Shown here: positions 59,831-64,000 of the stretch, one piece after another | How the letters are laid out: the number at the start of each line of letters is the position of its first letter | Position numbering within the stretch: position 1 is the first letter of the stretch | Assembly (NCBI GenBank): GCA_963712955.1 | Contig: CAVQKF010000021.1 | Coordinates: 62,001-126,000 of the forward strand | Length of the DNA: 64,000 bases | Direction: 5' to 3' | Origin: DATFVJ01 sp963712955 | Lineage (GTDB): Bacteria; Actinomycetota; Actinomycetes; Streptosporangiales; Streptosporangiaceae | Program-made: the position numbers and the translations under genes | The notes under the pieces: generated by a model | What the model was told of the DNA's origin: nothing | The model's input: the letters and a program-made list of their open reading frames with translations, nothing else | Database searches by the model: none

Positions 59831-61293
59831 GGCGCCACCTCGCCGGTGCGGTGCTCGTCATGCCGCGGCGACTCCCCGGTCAACGCCAGGGCCGCCTGTT
59901 CTAGCCCGGCCGCGCGTGACGCCTTGACCAGCACGACATCGCCGGGTGCGAGCAGCCCGGAGATGGCGCGGACAGCGGCCCGCGCGTCCGGCACATGCAG
60001 CAGGTCACCCTGCCATCCAGGCTCCCCCTTCGCCCCCGCGATGATCGGCGCGGCCTCGTCACCGACGACGACGAGTGCCGTGACACCGGCCCTGGCGGCG
60101 AGCGCGCCCACCTCCTCGTGGGCGGCCGCAGACGCCTCGCCAAGCTCGGCCATGTGCCCGAGCACCGCGAATCCCCGCCGTCTCATCGTGCCCTGCTGTC
60201 CCTGCTGTCCCCGCTGCCCACCAATCATGACCCGCAGTGACATGAGTGCGGCTGCCATCGCCTCGGGGCTGGCGTTGTAGGCGTCGTTGATCACCGTGAC
60301 CCCGTCTGGCCGCTCCGTCGCCTCCATCCGCCACCTGCTCCGCGCCACCGCGGCCGACAGGCCGTCAGCGACGGCGCCGGTCGGCATGCCAAGCTCGCGT
60401 GCGAGCGCGGCCGAGGCGAGCGCGTTGAGCACATTGTGCGCGCCGCGCAGGTTCAGCCGCACGGGTGCGGCGCCCTCGGGGGTAACCAGCCTGAAGGCCG
60501 GGCGGCCTTCACCGTCGACGGCCACATCCACGGCACGGACGATGGCACCGTCTGATCGCCCGAACGTCACCACCCGTGCCGCCGTGCGGGCCGCCATCGC
60601 CGCCACCCTGGGGTCGTCGGCGTTCAGCACCGCGACGCCGCCGCTGGGCAGCACCTCCGGCAGCTCACCCTTGGCCCTGGCGACCGCATCCAGGCTGCCG
60701 AACTCCCCGATGTGCGCGCGGCCCACATTCAGTACCGCACCGAGCCGCGGCGGGGCGATCTCGCACAGCTTGGAGATGTGACCGGGGCCGCGGGCGGACA
60801 GTTCGAGAATCAGGTACCTGGTCCCCTCGTCGGCGAGCAGCACCGTCAGCGGATGGCCGAGTTCGTTGTTGAAGGACCCCTCGGGGGCGACAGTCGGGCC
60901 GAGCTGCTCGGCAAGCTGCGCCGTCAGGTCCTTGGTGGTCGTCTTACCCGCCGAGCCCGTTATCGCAGCGATGGTAAGCCCACTGAGCCCGCGCAGCCGT
61001 TTGGCATTCTCATGCGCCAGCATGGCAAGCGCGGCGGGCACGTCGGGCACGATCAGCGCGGGCACCCCGGTCGGCCGCGTGGCCAGGATCGCGACGGCGC
61101 CCGCCCGCAGCGCTGCGTGAGCGAAGTCGTGACCGTCAGCGCGTTCACCTGGCAGCGCGGCGAACAGGCCGCCGGGCGCGGCGCGGCGCGAGTCGATGAC
61201 GACCGGTCCGCGTGCGACCACGCCGGGATCGGCGACCTGGTCCAGGGCGGCGCCGGTGATGGTGGCGATCTGCGCGAGCGATAGCGGGATCAC
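59827..61293 (-). CDS. murF: UDP-MurNAc-tripeptide--D-alanyl-D-alanine ligase
   Basis: MurF adds the D-Ala-D-Ala dipeptide. 488 residues. ATP site AITGSAGKTTTKDL, PEGSFNNELGHPLT, AHIGEFGS and NDAYNASPEAMAAAL. A small Gln/Gly repeat (GGQRGQQGQQG) sits in the linker after it. GTG overlaps the murE stop (GTGA). Confidence 0.97.
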   Translation of the reverse strand: MIPLSLAQIATITGAALDQVADPGVVARGPVVIDSRRAAPGGLFAALPGERADGHDFAHAALRAGAVAILATRPTGVPALIVPDVPAALAMLAHENAKRLRGLSGLTIAAITGSAGKTTTKDLTAQLAEQLGPTVAPEGSFNNELGHPLTVLLADEGTRYLILELSARGPGHISKLCEIAPPRLGAVLNVGRAHIGEFGSLDAVARAKGELPEVLPSGGVAVLNADDPRVAAMAARTAARVVTFGRSDGAIVRAVDVAVDGEGRPAFRLVTPEGAAPVRLNLRGAHNVLNALASAALARELGMPTGAVADGLSAAVARSRWRMEATERPDGVTVINDAYNASPEAMAAALMSLRVMIGGQRGQQGQQGTMRRRGFAVLGHMAELGEASAAAHEEVGALAARAGVTALVVVGDEAAPIIAGAKGEPGWQGDLLHVPDARAAVRAISGLLAPGDVVLVKASRAAGLEQAALALTGESPRHDEHRTGEVAP

Positions 61294-62903
61294 ACGTCCT
61301 CCGAATCAGACGCAGCCAGGGTAGTTGGCCGGCGGGCCAGGCGGGCGCGCTGGCGGCCAAGTGCCTCAGCGGCTACCTGCCGATCGTCGAAGGGAATCAC
61401 GCAGTCGGCCACATACTGCCCGGTCTCGTGGCCTTTGCCCGCCACCACCACCACATCGCCGCGGCCCGCGGCCTGCACCGCGAGCGTGATCGCGGCGGCA
61501 CGGTCCGGTTCGACGATCACATGCGCGCGCTGCGCCTGCGGCACGTCGATCGCCCCGTCGAGCATCGCCGTCAGGATGGCCAGCGGGTCCTCCGAGCGCG
61601 GGTTGTCGCTGGTGAAGATGGCCACATCGGCCAGTCGGGCGGCGATGGCCCCCATCATCGGGCGCTTCGCGGCGTCCCTGTCGCCGCCGCAGCCAAGCAC
61701 GATGGCGAGCGTCCCCTGGGTGACCGGGCGCAGGGCACGAAGCACCGCCTCCACCGCCGCGGGCTTGTGCGAGTAATCGACAAGCACGGTGAAGTCCTGC
61801 CCTGCGTCGACCTGCTCGAGGCGGCCAGGCACACCCGGGCAGGCCCCCACCCCCGCCACTGCCGTCTGCAGCCCGATGCCCGCCTCTACAAGCGCGACCA
61901 CGGCGCCGAGGGCGTTCGCGACGTTGAACGGCCCAGGCAGCGCGACGACGCCGTCGGCCTCAACTCCCCCGGGGCCCACCACCCGCATCGAGCTACCGTC
62001 CGTACCGAGGCGCACGTCCACGGCCCGCCAGTCGGCGCCCGGGTTGCCCTCGGCCGAGAACGTGGTCACGGGAACGTGCGCGGATCCAGCCAGCAGCCTG
62101 CCGTAGCGGTCGTCGACGTTGACGACCCCGATCCGCGAGTACTCCGGCGTGAACAGCCGCGCCTTGGCGGCGAAATAGTCGTTCATGTCCGCGTGGAAGT
62201 CCAGGTGGTCCTGCGACAGGTTGGTGAAGATCGCCACGTCGTAGCAGGTCCCTGCCACCCGGCCGAGCGCGAGCGCGTGGCTCGAGACCTCCATCGCCGC
62301 CGCCGTCACGCCGCGTTCCGCCATCACCGCGAGCATCGCCTGCAGATCCGGGGCCTCGGGGGTGGTCAGGGTGCTTGCCGTCGCCTCGCCAGAGACCCTG
62401 GTCTGCACGCCGCCGATGAGCCCGGTCCTGTGGCCAGCCATCTTCAGCGCCGCCTCGAGGAAGTAGGTCGTCGTGGTCTTGCCGCTTGTCCCTGTGACGC
62501 CGATGAGCAGCATGCGGGCGGAGGGATGCCCGTACATCCAGGACGCGACCTCGCCGAGGCGGGCCCGCGGGTCGGCCACGGCAAGCACGGGAAGTCCCGC
62601 CGCGGCGGCGTCGCGGCTGCCTGTGGCGTCGGTAAGCACCGCGACGCCCCCGGCGGCCGCGGCATCATTGCTGAACTCGGCGCCGTGGTGGCGGCTGCCT
62701 GGCAGCGCCACGTAGAGGTCACCAGGAAGAACACGGCGTGAGTCGTGGGTAACGCCGGTGAGCCGCAGCTCACCGGGCGTTCGCGGCCCGGCCGCTTCGC
62801 CTGCCGCCGCAGTGCTCGGCGCGGTGATCGTCGCACCGAGCAGTGACGCAAGCTCACCAAGGGGCCGGGGGTTGGCGTGACGGGGACGCATGGGCACGGG
62901 CAC
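61290..62903 (-). CDS. murE: UDP-MurNAc-L-Ala-D-Glu--diaminopimelate ligase
   Basis: MurE adds the third residue of the stem peptide. 537 residues. THDSRRVLPGDLYVALPG, ATP site GVTGTSGKTTTTYF, AMEVSSHAL and YSHKPAAVEAVL. The motif SDNPRSEDP contains the DNPR signature of enzymes that use diaminopimelate rather than lysine. It is 19 bases downstream of the penicillin-binding protein gene. GTG or the in-frame ATG four codons later may be the start. Confidence 0.97.
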   Translation of the reverse strand: MPVPMRPRHANPRPLGELASLLGATITAPSTAAAGEAAGPRTPGELRLTGVTHDSRRVLPGDLYVALPGSRHHGAEFSNDAAAAGGVAVLTDATGSRDAAAAGLPVLAVADPRARLGEVASWMYGHPSARMLLIGVTGTSGKTTTTYFLEAALKMAGHRTGLIGGVQTRVSGEATASTLTTPEAPDLQAMLAVMAERGVTAAAMEVSSHALALGRVAGTCYDVAIFTNLSQDHLDFHADMNDYFAAKARLFTPEYSRIGVVNVDDRYGRLLAGSAHVPVTTFSAEGNPGADWRAVDVRLGTDGSSMRVVGPGGVEADGVVALPGPFNVANALGAVVALVEAGIGLQTAVAGVGACPGVPGRLEQVDAGQDFTVLVDYSHKPAAVEAVLRALRPVTQGTLAIVLGCGGDRDAAKRPMMGAIAARLADVAIFTSDNPRSEDPLAILTAMLDGAIDVPQAQRAHVIVEPDRAAAITLAVQAAGRGDVVVVAGKGHETGQYVADCVIPFDDRQVAAEALGRQRARLARRPTTLAASDSEDV

Positions 62904-62922
62904 GCGGAGAGGCTACCTGGGA

Positions 62923-64000
62923 TCACGGAGCCGTGAGCGGGACGTACGGTGCCTTGCCCCCGGTCGGCGGAACCTTCATCGTCTGGAGCGCAAACTTCAT
63001 GATCTCATTGAACACGGGTCCCGCGACCGCGTTGCCGTAGTAGTCGGCGCTGCGCGGGTTCTCCACGATCACGGAGACAACCAGCTGCGGGTTACCCGCG
63101 GGCGCGACACCGACGTAGCTCGCGTTGTACCCGCGCAGGCACCCGCACGCCGGGTCGGACCGCTGGGCGGTCCCGGTCTTAGCCGCGACCGCGTAACCGG
63201 GGATGAGCCCCCAGGGCCCGATGTCGAGTTTCGGCACCCACTGAAGGATCCGGAGCAACTGCGCCGATGTCTGCGGCTGCAGCACGCGCCGCCACTGCGG
63301 CGGCTTCGCGGGGACGAACCCGCCGTGACCGTCGGTGGTGCCCTCCACAATCGTGGGCGTCACCCGCACGCCGCCGTTCGCGATGGTCGCGTACACGCTG
63401 GCGAGCTGGACCGCGTTGATCGCTACGCCCTGCCCGAAGGCCAGCGTGTAGCGCTGGTCGGACCACCATTTGCTCGGCGGCGCGAGGATGCCTGGGCTCT
63501 CGCCTGGCAGGCCAAGCCCAGTCGGCTGGCCGATGCCGAAGTTCCTGAAGTACTGGTACTGCACCCCCGGGCTGACATGCTGGACGGCTTGGACCATGCC
63601 GACGTTACTCGAGTGAACGAGAATCCCGGCCAGCGTGAGGCGCTCGGTGGGGTGCGGGTCGGCGTCATGGAACTGGAAACCATCCACGACTATCTGAAAG
63701 GGCACCGTGTAGGCGCTGTCCGGGGTCTGGCCGCCTCGTTCGAGCGCCGCAGCCGCCGTGATCACCTTGGCGGTGCTGCCGGGCTCGAACACGTCCGCGA
63801 CCGCGGGGTCGGGGGCGCCGGGTGCGACCGCGGGTGCGCCCCGGCGCTGCGACGACTCCGCGGCCAACGCGAGCACCTGCCCCGTCCGCGGCTGCATCAC
63901 CACCGCCATGCAACTATCGGCCTTCACCTGCTTCACTTGCGCCGCGCAGGCCCGCTCCGCCTCCCACTGCAGGTCCGGAAGGAGGGTGAGGCGCAGGGTG
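62923..64000 (-). CDS. ftsI: Septal penicillin-binding protein (N-terminal part outside window)
   Basis: FtsI (PBP3) cross-links septal peptidoglycan. About 359 C-terminal residues are visible; the frame stays open to the window edge (LRLTLLPDLQWEAE precedes the transpeptidase core). Transpeptidase motifs are complete: SxxK in EPGSTAKVIT, SxN in VHSSNVGM, and KTG in AAKTGTAQ. Position ahead of murE is standard for ftsI in the dcw cluster. Another class B PBP is the only alternative. Confidence 0.94.
   Translation of the reverse strand, partial: TLRLTLLPDLQWEAERACAAQVKQVKADSCMAVVMQPRTGQVLALAAESSQRRGAPAVAPGAPDPAVADVFEPGSTAKVITAAAALERGGQTPDSAYTVPFQIVVDGFQFHDADPHPTERLTLAGILVHSSNVGMVQAVQHVSPGVQYQYFRNFGIGQPTGLGLPGESPGILAPPSKWWSDQRYTLAFGQGVAINAVQLASVYATIANGGVRVTPTIVEGTTDGHGGFVPAKPPQWRRVLQPQTSAQLLRILQWVPKLDIGPWGLIPGYAVAAKTGTAQRSDPACGCLRGYNASYVGVAPAGNPQLVVSVIVENPRSADYYGNAVAGPVFNEIMKFALQTMKVPPTGGKAPYVPLTAP

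Overview
The window is a 64-kb piece of a high-GC actinobacterial chromosome. Gene content and order match the core region known from Streptomyces (rpsA, polA, pdtaR, gltDB, lgt-trpABC, his cluster, dnaE, rluD-lspA, ileS, then the division and cell-wall (dcw) cluster). The organism cannot be named from this alone. The minus strand carries nearly all genes; the plus strand carries a YceI protein, a TM2 protein, a TIGR03085 protein, an ATP-binding regulator and ileS.

Layout. 1-5.3 kb: rpsA (3' end cut by the window edge), polA and a secreted aldose epimerase. 6.1-7.4 kb: response regulator pdtaR, an unusual tRNA with a CAA anticodon, a 23-bp tandem repeat, a remnant of the pyruvate kinase N-terminus and a perfect Crp-type site. 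7.3-13.7 kb: glutamate synthase gltD (frameshifted) and gltB. 13.7-15.2 kb: a divergent MarR/YceI pair and a nested inverted-repeat element. 15.5-19.5 kb: trpC-trpB-trpA-lgt. 19.6-28.0 kb: an accessory stretch of membrane proteins and regulators, with the Trp-associated membrane protein and hisI but without trpE. 28.0-33.7 kb: the overlapping operon hisD-hisC-hisB-hisH-hisA(priA)-ridA-hisF. 33.7-41.2 kb: a membrane protein, a scar with an ABC-transporter start, dnaE, rluD, lspA and a DksA/TraR protein. 41.5-45.0 kb: ileS behind a translational T-box. 45.5-64.0 kb: a Cys-motif membrane protein, divIVA, yggT, sepF, yggS, pgeF, ftsZ, ftsQ, murC, murG, ftsW, murD, mraY, murF, murE and the C-terminal part of a penicillin-binding protein.

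How it works together. The last 20 kb builds the septum and polar cell wall. The trp and his genes share the dual-function isomerase PriA, which fits the absence of trpF. Many junctions are 4-base ATGA or GTGA overlaps, so the his, trp and mur groups are tightly coupled.

The most unusual property is the load of short tandem repeats. They occur between genes (14, 15, 23 and about 35 bp units) and in frame inside proteins: 28 pentapeptides at the N-terminus of LspA, hexapeptides in the FtsZ linker, tripeptides inside GltB, decapeptides in a membrane protein, and others. Two of the arrays sit right next to truncated gene starts (pyk and an ABC ATPase). A roughly 135-bp hairpin element with a perfect 19-bp stem occurs twice, 30 kb apart, each time just behind a gene end.
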